Source: Panonychus citri
Lineage: Eukaryota > Arthropoda > Arachnida > Trombidiformes > Tetranychidae
Direction: 5' to 3'
DNA length: 64,000 nucleotides
Assembly (NCBI RefSeq): GCF_014898815.1
Contig: NW_026515501.1
Span: forward strand, 62,001 to 126,000
Positions 49,547 through 62,018 of the stretch are shown piece by piece. The notes under the pieces are model-generated. The model searched no databases. It saw only the letters and a program-made list of their open reading frames with translations, and was not told the DNA's origin. Position 1 is the first letter of the stretch. Every line of letters begins with the position of its first letter. Made by a program: the position numbers and the translations under genes.

Positions 49547-52500
49547 TTAGACGATGTGGAAAGCAAGGGTTCGATTTTTGGGTAAACTGTCCAAAAGTTG
49601 AGATTCGGTGTCAATATTAACTTCTTGCCATGAGAAATTTTCACGTGGAGTTGATTGTTCCATTGGTAGCTGAATAATTAATTGATAGAGAAAAAAAAGA
49701 GATGAAAGGTTGACAATTAAATTTAATTATTAATAGTTAAATTCAAGAATTAACTTACAACACAAGAGACAAGAAGAGTCAAGCACAGGCCATCTTTTTC
49801 CGTTAAAGGGAAACCACTATGTTCAATGGACAAGATTCCGTGTGGACGATGAAGTGGTGCTTGATTGTTGAATATATACTGTGATTAATTTAGAAGATAA
49901 ATGAAAGACAATTAGCAAATATCCAGAGTAAGAAAACTTCTCTCTCAAATCACCTGAACGAATCGCTTAAGTGTTGCATGGACACTTCGAAGAGGATTAA
50001 TTTCGCAAACAGGTAAATGGTTACCATCTTTATCCCCAACGAGAACGTGCAATCGATTACTGAGATAAATTGTGATTTCGAAGAAGAAGAAAAAAAATAA
50101 GATGAAATAGATTAGTTTTGATCGAATCAGCTTGGAATTATATTATCGTAATCTTGATCATTTACAATGAGTGGAAATACTATCATGTGCTAATTAGGAA
50201 TCAGAACTTACAGAGATGAAGAAAAGGGAGGATTAAAAATGGAAAAGAGCCAAAAGAAAGAGATGAAGATGAGGATGGAGATTAAAACTAATACTGATAT
50301 TCAAGAGGAAGAAAAATAGAGATGCTAATAAATCTGATAATCTGTTTGAAAGATATCATGAAATGTATAAAAGTCCGGAAATAAACATGAATGTCGTTTG
50401 TTTGTTGATAATAAACTGATGAAAGTTGAATGAGATTCATTGAAATCATTGATAAAGATGAACAAAAAAAAGAGATTAAGATAATTCAAGTTACATTACT
50501 ACAACTCTATCTCCAAGTATCATCATGATAATGAATCAACAATCAACATGGGAAGATAATATCAATATATAAAAGTGATTTCTTTTCATGAGTATCTCTC
50601 CCTCACTCTTCATCCCATCATCAATTCCTGAAAACTATTCAATTCAATTTACATCTTCCTCATCATCATCTCCATCTCTCATCATTATTAATACTACACA
50701 ATGAAACCTTTCAATTTATCGCAATAACCTGAGCCCTGGACACTGACCAATCTTTTATAAACAAACTTTGACCCTTCAATTTGATTTAACAATTTGCTAA
50801 CAAGCAAAAGATAACCTCAATCTGAACACCCAAGAAAAAATAATAAACTACCAAAGAAAAGATGAAGTGAAAATGATGTTGATTATGTGATGATTATCAG
50901 CACAATTGATGACCATTGGTCAACGAACTTGAAAGTCAAAAAGAACGAAAAAAAAATGAAATGTTAACTCGGAATCTCCATGTAAGCAAAAACTTGAATC
51001 TCGCCTTGACACTCAGATAATCAATGGATCCCCATTGATAACTTCCTATGGGGTTTTTTTTATCAATCCAAATACTACAAGAAAACAAAAATATTTCTCA
51101 ATAGGTTTTCCCTTTGACCTGTGTACCTACAAATCAATGCTACAAATGATAAATTGAAAAATAAAATCCCTTAAGGTCAAATGAAAGGGGCTACTTTCCC
51201 TTGGATGGGTCAACATAATGAAAACATAAATATTCAAATATCAAAAGATCACAATGAAAGTTATTCAAATGGTGAACCTTTTGCTTGACCAAAGGGATGA
51301 CCATTAATGAATGGGAATTTTGTCTCTCATGAGAAGTGACAGTAAATGATGAGGATGCTAAAGATGGTGATGATAAATATTATCATGTAAATTTACAAAC
51401 CATTTGATTTTCAATTGTTATCATTGTTTCATTTTAGTTCAATATTTACATTTCCATTTTGTTATATTATCTCGCCCACTTTTCTCATCATCACAATGGT
51501 CATCCTATTCTGAACACTGACCATTGGTCTCTCTCTCACAGAGGCTTATTATTATCACCCATACGTATCCTTATCTATCAAAAACTGACCCCTGTCTATA
51601 TAATAAATATATGCCTAATCCAAGATGACCATTCATATTATAATGTAACCGTTGACTTGTTAACTACAATTTAATGGAATCAGTTGATTATAAGATGATC
51701 TAATTATCATCAATACTGACCAATTGATGTCCATTTATCATTATCATCACCTTTCCAATCAACACAAATCTCTTGTAAATGTTTATCAATGACAAAAAAG
51801 CAATCAAATTAATTTCCATTGTCACACTTTTTCCTGGTGATTTAAAAATCCAACCAAAAAAAAAGGATTAGCAACTAAAGGATTAACCCGTTTAAAGTGT
51901 GATATTGATCATCATGTTAACCATCAACAATTTACAAATTGTAAATGATTTAAATGAAGCTCAGGTGAAGTGGAAACATTTTCAACAATCAATGAAACTT
52001 TTTTGTTGTTGCTTGGCTTCATACTAATCAAGTTAATCTTACACATTGGATTACAAGGTGTGCAGGGATTAAGGTTAATCAAGCAAAAGAAAAGGATTTA
52101 CAAGGAATATAATTTAATTGAGATCGAAAAAAAAAATAATGAGAATAATGAAATCTTCCAGTTAACTGACCATCATGTTTATCAGCTGGACATTAGTTGT
52201 ACTTTTTTGATGATTGGTCATTTTCAATGTCCAAGCTTAAAAAAAGGGTTCAAATGAACATCGGATCAATTTAATTACATGTTAATTTAATTCACAAAGA
52301 TTCATAATTTAAAATGAGTAAAATAATCAAGTTAATCCAAATGTAAATCAATTTAAATTAAGACCAACAATCAATTAATTGTAATAACAGTAAACTAATT
52401 ATATGAGATGAAATGAATTTACAAATCTAATTAAAAAGCAATTGCAATCATAATCAAAGTTATAATAAGATATCAAGTTTATCAGAGTGCAAACAGTTAA

Positions 52501-53103
52501 TTGAATAAAGATTTTAATTATTAATCAATTGCTTTATTGTAATTAGATTGTATTTTAATTATACTTTTAATTGGCTCAATTCCTTAGGGGAAACAAAGTG
52601 ATTAAAACTGTTGCAATTTAGTTTTCTTGATGATATTACATTTGATTGTGTTGAGAAAATACTAAAAAATCAACATTATTAAGATTAGATTAGCTTACTG
52701 ACCAATGGTCAGTGTTTAATTTTATATATATGATGAAGGTTAATATTTTTTTATTCATCATAATCAATTTTAATTTATGCTGATTGTTGAATCTCAAGGG
52801 AAATACATTATTATTAAGATGATTGTACAAATATGTCAATTACTGTAAGACTGATGGTCAAGCTGATTTAGCTTTGTTAATTTGGTCAAACAATCAATCT
52901 TGACCAATGTTTGTACATAGATTACATCATCATCATCTCAGGTCCAATCTTTGGTCATTCATTTAAAAGTTTTACAAGTGTCAACGTCTTCCAATCAGTT
53001 TATCTGATCATAATTATTGAAACAACAACTGAAATCATCATAATGTCCAAATAAAAAACCACTGACCACAGGTAATAATGATAATGAGGATGATGAGGAA
53101 ACC

Positions 53104-53142
<39 letters not shown>

Positions 53143-55376
53143 CATCTTCATCTTTTCTTCTTCATCATCATTATCATTGTTTGAATTTTTGTCTCTTCAT
53201 CTTTGTTTTTCTTACCTTTTCAAGTCACATTGATAAAGATAAATAGAAACTCAATCAAAGTGACCATGGGTCAACTGACCAAAATTATCCATGGTCATCA
53301 ATCTTGTTTCTAACCTCCCCAACCAAACACACACAATATTGACCAGGTAAATGGTCAACTAATATGATAATTATCTCTATTATTAATGGTTTAATCACTT
53401 TGTTTGTTTCAATCCTAATCTGCTGTTCCCTTGATAATAATCAGCAATTTAAATTACTGATCAAGTTAAATAATCTCAACCAACACTTGATTAATGAGAA
53501 ACTGTAAACAAATATCAAGGTGACATTTAGATTTAAAAAAAGAAACAAAATTTGATTATGATCAGTAAATTGCTTATAAATAAATTGTCGATAGAGAAGA
53601 GAAATTTACAATTAAAACGGAACAACAATTAATTTCAATTGTTTCATTTTGAAGTTTGTTCGTAAGTTGAGCTTTTATTCAATAGATGTCGCCATAGGCA
53701 TCGAACATGAGAAAAGTTTGAAAAAAAAGTTCTAACAATTTAGATAATTGTTAATCGTCATTTACTTGGTTAAAATTGATTATTACAGTTTAAAGGAAAA
53801 CTGTTCTAATTACTTTTCATCGTCAGAACTTTTGATTTGTTATGGAACAATTTAGAAAGTTAATTACAATAATCAACAAAGTTTAGATTGAAATTATAGC
53901 TCTTGTATAATTATGAGGTAAAAGTGAATTAAAACTGATTGTCAAAGTTGATTATAGCTGATCAATGATAATTTAGATAAAGAGTGATCACTTAATCAAT
54001 GATCAGAAAAAAAAACAAAAGGTAAAACCTGATGGTCAATCAATTGATGGGTCAATAGTTGAAGGTGATAATAATAGTGTTTAGTTTAATTTAATAGCAA
54101 AAGAAACAGGAAAATATTAACAATAATTTAAATCAACAAGTTCTGATGATAATCAATTATTAGTGATAAACATTATCATTAAAACTGGTCAGCAAACATT
54201 TGAAGTAATAATTGTAGACTAGTGGACAGAGGGAAACTCCAAAAACTATCAACTGGACATTGAAAAATATTCAATTTAGAGGTCATAAGGTTAGTGGAAG
54301 AAATCAAAGTGACCTTTGGAAAAAAGAGAAAAAAAATTTTATCAAAAAAAAACTAATCTTTTCTTGACCATTCATATCCTTCATTGGATAAAGATTAAGA
54401 TGAAGATGAGGATAAAAAAAGGATGATTGTTGTGGTAAAACATCAAGATAAATGGTTGATTAAGTTTGCAAATTGAATTGAAAAGTTTCTCAAAGATTAC
54501 TGACCAAAAGGAAGTGGATGGACAATGGATTAAGATGATAATCATCTTTAAAAAATTGAAACAAATGCATTTTTAATATAATAATGATGAAGAAAATGTT
54601 ATTAGATTAACATTGGTTAAAGTTTTCTTATTATTATTATTTTTTTGTTTATCCGAGAGTTAAGATAAACTCTTAGCCGGTTCAATGGTCATCACATTGA
54701 CCATGAAATGAAGATGGCAAAAAATTTAATGGACAGAAGATGAAAGGATGACCATGAAGAGAAAGAAACTGATGACAATAGAATGAGGAGAGAACTGGAT
54801 TGTGGTGAAAGGGGTATGAATGAGTTATGGTGGTCAAGAGAAGAGAGAGAGAGATGAGGTCAAAGGTAAATAATGAGAAGAATAATTTCTTATTTAGCTT
54901 TATCGAATAGAAATGGACACAATGGACACAACAGGTAATATACAGGAAGAAGTGAAAAGAAAGAAAGACTGAAGACTGAAGATTTACCAAGAAGCTGTAA
55001 AAGTCTATGGTCAGTATTTATTGTGAAGGGAGACTAACAACAAGTCACGGTCAAGTGATTTATCATTTTTATAAAGATGATGAAGAAAATGAGAGGGAGG
55101 AGAAGGTGAAAGGAAGATGTGTAGCTAAAAAAACTTTAGAGAAGAGGTCAATAGATGGTAAGGATAAAGTGACCTCTTTTCCTTAGGGTAAAATGTTGAG
55201 TCCATCACAGGAGAGAGAAGAAAATTTTCTCCAAATTTGACTATTTCAATTGCTCTGTGATGACGATTAACTATTGCACCTTTTTTTTGTTCCTTCTCTC
55301 AATTGATGGACATTTTTCTTGCGCTTGACCATCTTAGCATTTGTTCAACATTCACCATTTCATCAATGCTTTTCAC

Positions 55377-55426
<50 letters not shown>

Positions 55427-56530
55427 GAAAGATGAAGAAAATTAAGAAATTACTTTGAATGCAGATTCATCATCATCACCATCAGGGGGCAAGATTATTA
55501 GGGCAATACCATTGAATTGGTTGGGAGGAGGAACGACCATTGGAGAGGTAAGAGGAGGATCCAAAGTGAATCAAAAGACCGCATCAATAAAGAAAGAGAG
55601 AAAGAAAGAGTAAAAGAGAGGCCAATGGTAAGTTCTGGGTGGTCAGCACAATAATAGCCGATGTAATATATTTTTCAACGAGAATTAGTTCAAACTTTTA
55701 CTGCGAGGGTTTTATTGTTATTAGTAATAATCTAAAGGTAAAACCATTTAAAGGGGAGTTGAATGGGGTTGGTCAGTTGGGAGGTTGGTGAGGTAAAGGA
55801 GACGGACAAGGATCACCAAGGAAAGAGGCCTAAGGGGAAACTTTATAATATTCATATCCGAAAATATATTACAAACTTTATAAGAAGTGAAGATAAAATG
55901 TATCAATGGGAGAGAGAGAAAAAAAAATTCAACAATAAGAAGATAGAAAAAAAAAGAATAATAAGAAAAATGAAATAGAACATTTTTTTTTCTCCCTTCG
56001 ATTAGATTTGGATATATCTTATTATCTAATAGATATGGATTAATAATAATCTATATACAATTGTGATCGGTAAATTTTGGCCTTTCACTTTTTCTTCAAA
56101 TGTTTACCTAAGGACCGAAAGTTTAAAGCCAATCAATTGCCCAGTCCTTGTAACTTTCGTATTTTAATATATTCTGACCTGGTGATAGTTATCGAGATGT
56201 TGATAAATAGGGAAATGACCATGGATAAGATTAACTCGTCTCTAGATTAAGGCTTAAACAGATGAAGAGAGTAGATTAAGGGAGTAACTAAAATAAGATA
56301 TATGACTTTGAGCACGGAGATACATCGACCCATAGGCTTGAGATATTTAAAGGTAGTGACACAAATAAAGTGCCGAGAGGAAAAGCATTTACAGTAGGTT
56401 ACTCATAGACAATGAGTTAGCCTTTTCAATTGCAAGAGGATATCATTTGGATAAAAGGAGCGCAAAGATAACATTGATCTGCCGATGAGATAATCCCTTT
56501 AAGTATTATATCAGATTAACTAGAAGATAA

Positions 56531-56566
<36 letters not shown>

Positions 56567-59500
56567 TTTTGTAAGAGAGTAGAAGATGAAGATAAGGATT
56601 GAGATACAATGATGATTGATTGACCAATCGAGAGAGAAAGAGAGAAGAAAAAAAAAGTCACATAAATGATGAGGATCATCATCATTACGAAAATACAATT
56701 GCCTTTGAATGTGTCATCTTATTACCATTGGTGATAAAATTAATATTGTCACATGAATAATATATTCAGGAAGAAATGTAATTGAAACTTGAGATATTGA
56801 CTCGAGTTTATAATATACAAAAGGTATTCACATGTACTAATAATCAATAGTATTATTGATAATATCTCTCATTGTATGAATACCTTTGGGAAATTTTAAA
56901 CGGGTTGATTGAATGGCAGTTATGATAATGATAATACCTTAATCATGTGTAAAGTCCCAATTCTGTTTAAGTCAATGTTGGTAAATTATCCTAAATCACA
57001 TGAGATTTTCACACTGATTGTTGTGTATTATTAACTAATAACAAATAGCATTTTGTTTAATAGATGAACAGAAAATGATAATAAATAATAACACCGATGG
57101 ACATTGATCATCAATGATTATTAATATGATAACATGAAAAAAAGTCAATAAATCTTAACCAAATAATTGTCATTTACAATTAATAACAATTTGATTAATC
57201 TTTTTTTACTGTTTATCATAAATTTCATTGGTAAATTTTGCAATTACCAACCAAGAAGTGAAAGTTTTGTTTTGTTTACTTGATTGTCAAATAATTTAGA
57301 GTTTGCATATAAATTATATCACAATTATTAGAAAGAATTAGATTAATATTGATGATTAAGACTTACTTGGCCTTCTTTTTGATTATCATGATGAGACGAA
57401 GTAAAATTTTATCATGACTCTGAATAACAGGTAAGATTGATCGATGCCAGGAAAGTTTTTCTCTCCAATAAGTTCGAGCTCGATCAATAATGGGCAATAT
57501 ATCACGACATCGTAAAGACAATTGATTAATATCACTAATCCATGAAGCCTGAAGTGATTCTGAATCAGCAAGTGAAACCGTTTTCAATTGACCACCAACA
57601 ATAATACCAGTGAATACAAATCGATACCAATTACCTTTCGCATTCTCAACCAAGATTAACGTTAATGGATCAAATTGTAGTCCCGTTTCCTCTGTGACCT
57701 CACGACGAACCGCATCAACCAAATTCTCCCCTGGTTCAACTCTACCTGCAGGTAAATACCAAGTTCCAGCACATTCACTTTTAGCTTCTTGCATCATGAG
57801 AAGTTCATCTTTCTCATTGAATATAACCGCAGTTACGATGTAAAATATACTCTGTTTACAGATTGGTGTAAATTTACATGTTGAACTTTCAATTCCTTTG
57901 GTTGCTAAAAATATAATAATAAAGAAGAAGAAGAAAGAAAAATAAATAAATAAATAGAATATCAAATTAAGGAGTGTTACTTATATTCATTTAAAGATGA
58001 ACATGCTAATCAGCTGATCTAAATTCCTAATTTCCTGATATAAACATTAATATTTCTGTTTACCTACAGAAATATAAGTATTGTAATAAATTAGACATTC
58101 AAATGAGCTTCATGTTAGATGTTGATTTATTTACTTGTTTACAATTAACAGTAAATGATTATTACCATCATGAGGATGATAATGATAAGTATCAAGATGA
58201 ATATATCATTATGATAATCACTGTAAAAGTGATTAGTAAATTATCATCTATATCTATCTATTGATTATGAGCTCAAATCCTTAATATCTGATTTAATATG
58301 TGATTCATGATGATTTTCATTGTAAATCAATTGGATTAGAAAAAAAAAATTTTCCCTTCACCAAACTGAAGATACAACAACATTGTAATTTGTTGCAATT
58401 GAAAAAAAGCATTGATACAAATCACTCATTTGCATATATGATTAAAGTGTCTGAGAAATTAATTGTAATTAGTGACAGTGAAATGCAAATGAAATTAATT
58501 GCAAATTCAAAATAATAACAAGGATGCTAATGATTATCTTAATATAATATTCAATGGAAAGGATGAAAAATATATATTTCTCATCATTAGCTTAGCATCA
58601 TTGAACCTTTTATTGTGAAGGATGATCAATTAAAATGAATCAATGATAAGCTCAACAAGTAAATACAAATGAGAATGATAATCAATTTGATTGCAATTAA
58701 CGTGATTAACTGTTGTATCATTACCATTAACAGACAAAAAGTTATAATGAAATAATGGTAACAATTAAATTGTTACAAACTGATGAGTTTTAACATAATA
58801 TGAAATAACTATATTGATTTAATTGTTTTTGCCTTGATTGTTACAAATTTTACTAACTAATTATAATTTTTTTTGCAACAAATTAATTTAATTTGAAGAT
58901 GATGATATATAATCATTGAGAGATTGAGATATGAATTTAGTATCATCAAGAATTATTTGATTATCATGATGATTGGGTTTTTAGAGTGAAAATTATTGAT
59001 GATAATGATGATGGTGATGGTGATGGGGTGTAAGAGGAAGGAGATGAAAGGATGAAGATGCTAAGTGAATTGGTGAAAATGGATGAGCAATAGAAAAGAG
59101 ATACAGATTATGGTGATGATCAATTGATGAGGAAGATGATGATATTATAGAGAGAAAGAGAAGATGAAGAAAAAGAAAAAGAGATGAAGTTAAAATACAT
59201 TTCAATGTGAATATTATTTTCAATCATCATGATCATTAGCAAGTATCATCATCATCATCATGGTGATAACCTTGAATACAAATTGGAAAAGAAGAGAGAA
59301 AAAAATATTCTCAGTATCTTCCGGAAGATGAATATTGAAGATGAGTGTTTCCATTATGTGAACATCGTAATCATCAAAAAAGTAAATCAATCTCTCAGCT
59401 GAAAAATAATATTATCAGAGAGAGAGAGAGAGAGAGATTGGAAATAGGAGGATGCAGATGAAAATTACAAATCGAGATAATCTTGAGATGATCTGAGAAG

Positions 59501-60426
59501 ATGAGAGAGAGAGAGAGGAATCAATTTGGATAAACAAAATTGTGAGACTGATGTTTCTCAATCTCTGATATGAGAAACGATAATGATCTGGAACTCACAG
59601 TGATGATCATTGAGACTACATGAGGTTAGATTAATGAAAATGATTCTGGACTCCCTTTGGTTTAAACTAAAAAAGAAAAGGTAAAAATGACCAACACATA
59701 CTTAATTCACATACAGCGAGAGAGTGACCAGTCTAGATAAAGTGTGTTGACCATTGGGGGATCATTAGGAATTGAGATTATTTTTTATTTACTACCAAAA
59801 TTTTGGGTAAACATTTTGTTTATTTGTAAACAAGTTTGCAAACATAGAGAGACACACACACAAAATACCAATGGTCAAGCAAAAAGTAAATCAAAACGGT
59901 CAAGGCTTTTTTTAAATGGTCACTTTTTCATCATCATCAATGACAACAACATTACGACTGTGTGTTAATTGCAATTTGTTTGATTGTTGATTTGAAAATA
60001 CAAAATAAAAATAGGTTATTATTGCGATAAGATTTAGGAAAATGTTTGTAAATTTAAATGGTTTTAACTTTCAACTGACCAACAACAACAAACTAATGAC
60101 CATTAGCTTGACCAGTGCATCTGTTTAAACCATTTGTTTATACGGTGAGATTGAATAAACTACTGTCCAGGTAGATAGAAATTGTCTCTCCACAATCAAA
60201 GGAGATAAATGAATCGAGTTAATCAACAGGTATTATCAAGATTTATCTTAATTGTTGGGAACCAGAAAAAGTAAAGGATAATCACAAACTCACCTTTCAA
60301 TTCAATGGCCTGATCTTTGAGTGAGAAATGACAGACATCCTTAATCTCAGGTAAAGATTTACCAGAGATAATCCTCTTTATATAATTTTCCAGGGTCGAT
60401 GTACCCATATCCATGTTGATATCCAT
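49547..60426 (-). CDS. NUDT18: NUDT18 (MTH3-type) Nudix hydrolase
   Basis: Removes oxidised nucleoside diphosphates such as 8-oxo-(d)GDP, by knowledge of human NUDT18. Exons: 60294-60426, 57367-57904, 49954-50059, 49759-49878, 49547-49669; all GT-AG, total 1020 bases, 339 residues (human 323). The phases (1, 2, 0, 0) match exactly. The Nudix box at 98-120 is intact: G98, E104, R112-E113, E116-E117, G119, preceded by ECAGTWYLPAG. Its conserved run-in is SIFYIVTAVIF and LLMMQEAKSEC. The C-terminal region seen in vertebrate NUDT18 is encoded by the last three exons: HVLVGDKDGNHLPV, GLCLTLLVSCV and PRENFSWQEVNIDTESQLL. These exons lie 7.3 kb from the Nudix exon and would be missed without the homology. 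The start at 60426 was chosen because it is the first Met after the hydrophobic upstream stretch; Met at residues 5 or 7 is also possible. Confidence 0.9.
52697..52713. repeat. Near-perfect palindrome ACTGACCAATGGTCAGT
   Basis: Seventeen bases, symmetric around a central A. TGACC and GGTCA half-sites are separated by three bases. Half-sites of this type are scattered across the region; nuclear-receptor binding is possible but unproven. Confidence 0.6.
53108..53138. repeat. (AG)n microsatellite
   Basis: About 31 bases of perfect AG in NUDT18 intron 2. Confidence 0.95.
53681..53693 (+). promoter_or_regulatory. AATAGATGTCGCC site in NUDT18 intron 2
   Basis: Variant of the AGATGGC motif (AGATGTCGCC), without a nearby known gene start. 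Confidence 0.25.
55382..55424. repeat. (GA)n microsatellite, longest in the window
   Basis: About 43 bases of perfect GA in NUDT18 intron 2. Confidence 0.95.
56535..56563. repeat. (AG)n microsatellite
   Basis: About 29 bases of AG in NUDT18 intron 2. Confidence 0.95.
57905..60293 (-). other. NUDT18 intron 1, 2.4 kb
   Basis: AT-rich, with an ATCAGCTGAT palindrome at 58009-58018 close to exon 2 and AG runs at 59417-59438 and about 59502-59517. No exon is supported. Confidence 0.8.
59417..59438. repeat. (AG)n microsatellite
   Basis: About 22 bases of AG in NUDT18 intron 1. Confidence 0.9.
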
Positions 60427-60720
60427 TGATATGAAAATAAAATTACCAGAAAACCAAAATAAAACCAGAAAATCCGAAACAAAAAACCAAATCAAAATTT
60501 GAAACCAACGATTTTGTTGATTTGTTAACGTTTACAAATCTCAACGTTGAGAAAACAAATTTAACAACAACACAAAATAGGTAAAGATGAACACTTATCG
60601 ATCAATGTAACTAAATTGTTAAGGATTTAACAGGTTAATTAAAATCTAATTAAAAGTTGTTAACTTTAATTGTTTACTTTTATTATTTTTGTCAAAATTT
60701 TTGTAAAATCAAAATTATTG

Positions 60721-60730
60721 ATCAGCTGAT
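60721..60730. promoter_or_regulatory. ATCAGCTGAT palindrome upstream of NUDT18
   Basis: A perfect 10-base palindrome about 295 bases upstream of the NUDT18 ATG. It fits Drosophila core-promoter motif 5; the same word lies upstream of DARS2 at a similar distance. Confidence 0.45.
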
Positions 60731-61926
60731 GAATGAATTAAACTAATGACACCTGGTGGTGTAAAGGGTAACATGTTACATAAGTTTTTCTTTCATTAAA
60801 ATGATTTAAATTGTTTTGTCACAATCAGTTAATCATTGGTGTGAGAAGACAATTATCAAACTAATTATACTTGATAATTATCAATTGACAATAAGCGTTA
60901 TCAATTTGATTTGTTGGATTGATAATCAATATGCTTTTTGTTTGCTGTCAAAGTGACAATTGTAATTGATGAACCATTGAACAATTGATTGGAACAATTT
61001 AGTTAATTATACATAACTAATCAGTTGGTTATATATATATTCAATTGATTTGAATTCTGATCAAGTAAATTAACTTTTTCAAGTTTTCGTGTTCAATGTT
61101 TCATTGCTGTTGTCCCATTTAAAGGATGCGGATGATGATAAAGTGATTGACTGATATTGTTGATCATTTGAAAAACAGAATCAAACTTATTATATTTCAT
61201 GTGTCCAGTGTATTGGTCATTCTTGTTTCATCAACAGTAAAAAGAAGCTAAATAATGTCAATAAGTTGACCAATTGGTTGTAAAAAAGTTGTAAAGACAG
61301 TAAAAAATGATACAAACTGACCATTATGTCCATCTCCTCATAGTAATATCAGTTAACAAGGTGAACAAGAAAAACAAAACAATTCAAAACAATTGGAATA
61401 ATTTTCAATCAATCAATGATAGATAATTGAACAATTCAACTAATCAAAATGATGAGAGATAATATAAAAACATTATAACCAATCAATTAATCAAAAAGAC
61501 AATCAGTTCAACTGGATCAAGCTCAGACAATAAAATTCAATTGTAATAATCAGGGAAAAGAAAGTGAATTTATCTCAAGATTTATGAAACAATTTACTAA
61601 TTTTCCAATAGATAATAACATTTATCCATCATATAATATAATAGTTGAAGACAATATGAAAAGGAAAACAATAATTTATAAATCGTAAAGTAAATTGTTT
61701 GGAAGTTTGTAAATCTTGATAAGTTATATTTTCTCGTTTAAATTCAGTAACATGATGATCATGAAGATTCAGGGTGTAATCTAGACAAGGGAAAACTACA
61801 AAATGACCATCAACAAGACTGATAACCTTTTAAAACTGACCCAGTCCATTAAAGTGTGAAAATAACATTTCAAGTTACATTGGTTTTCCTTTCATTTTCT
61901 TAAAAGCCAATTTCACTTTTCTCATC

Positions 61927-61956
61927 ATCTTCATCTTCATCTTCATCTTCATCTTC
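61927..61956. repeat. (ATCTTC)n hexanucleotide array
   Basis: About five tandem ATCTTC units. Confidence 0.85.
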
Positions 61957-62000
61957 CTTGCTCCTTAAACCCATTTTCAAGCCATTGACCTGGTTTACCA

Positions 62001-62018
62001 GAGGAGGAGGAGGAGGAG
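62001..62018. repeat. (GAG)6 trinucleotide run
   Basis: Six GAG units in a purine-rich stretch. Confidence 0.9.

Larger units (their letters stand above)
50060..57366 (-). other. NUDT18 intron 2, 7.3 kb
   Basis: AT-rich, with the plus strand strongly purine-biased (GA, GATGA and AAGA tracts), three long AG arrays and repeated TGACCA/TGGTCA words. No exon is supported. Frames at 51459-51674, 51970-52257, 54682-54990, 55763-55978 and 56516-56698 are simple-sequence or unrecognised. Confidence 0.75.

Noticed and set aside
51970..52257. 95-codon frame with a hydrophobic segment in the NUDT18 intron
   Set aside because: Followed by Asn/Lys/Glu low complexity; no homology recognised and no flanking gene signals.
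54682..54990. 102-codon minus-strand Phe/Ser/His frame
   Set aside because: Direct consequence of the purine-rich plus strand read in reverse; no domain.
59744..59968. 74-codon plus-strand frame in NUDT18 intron 1
   Set aside because: No recognisable domain; the Lys/Ser-rich tail and TTTATT runs suggest background.
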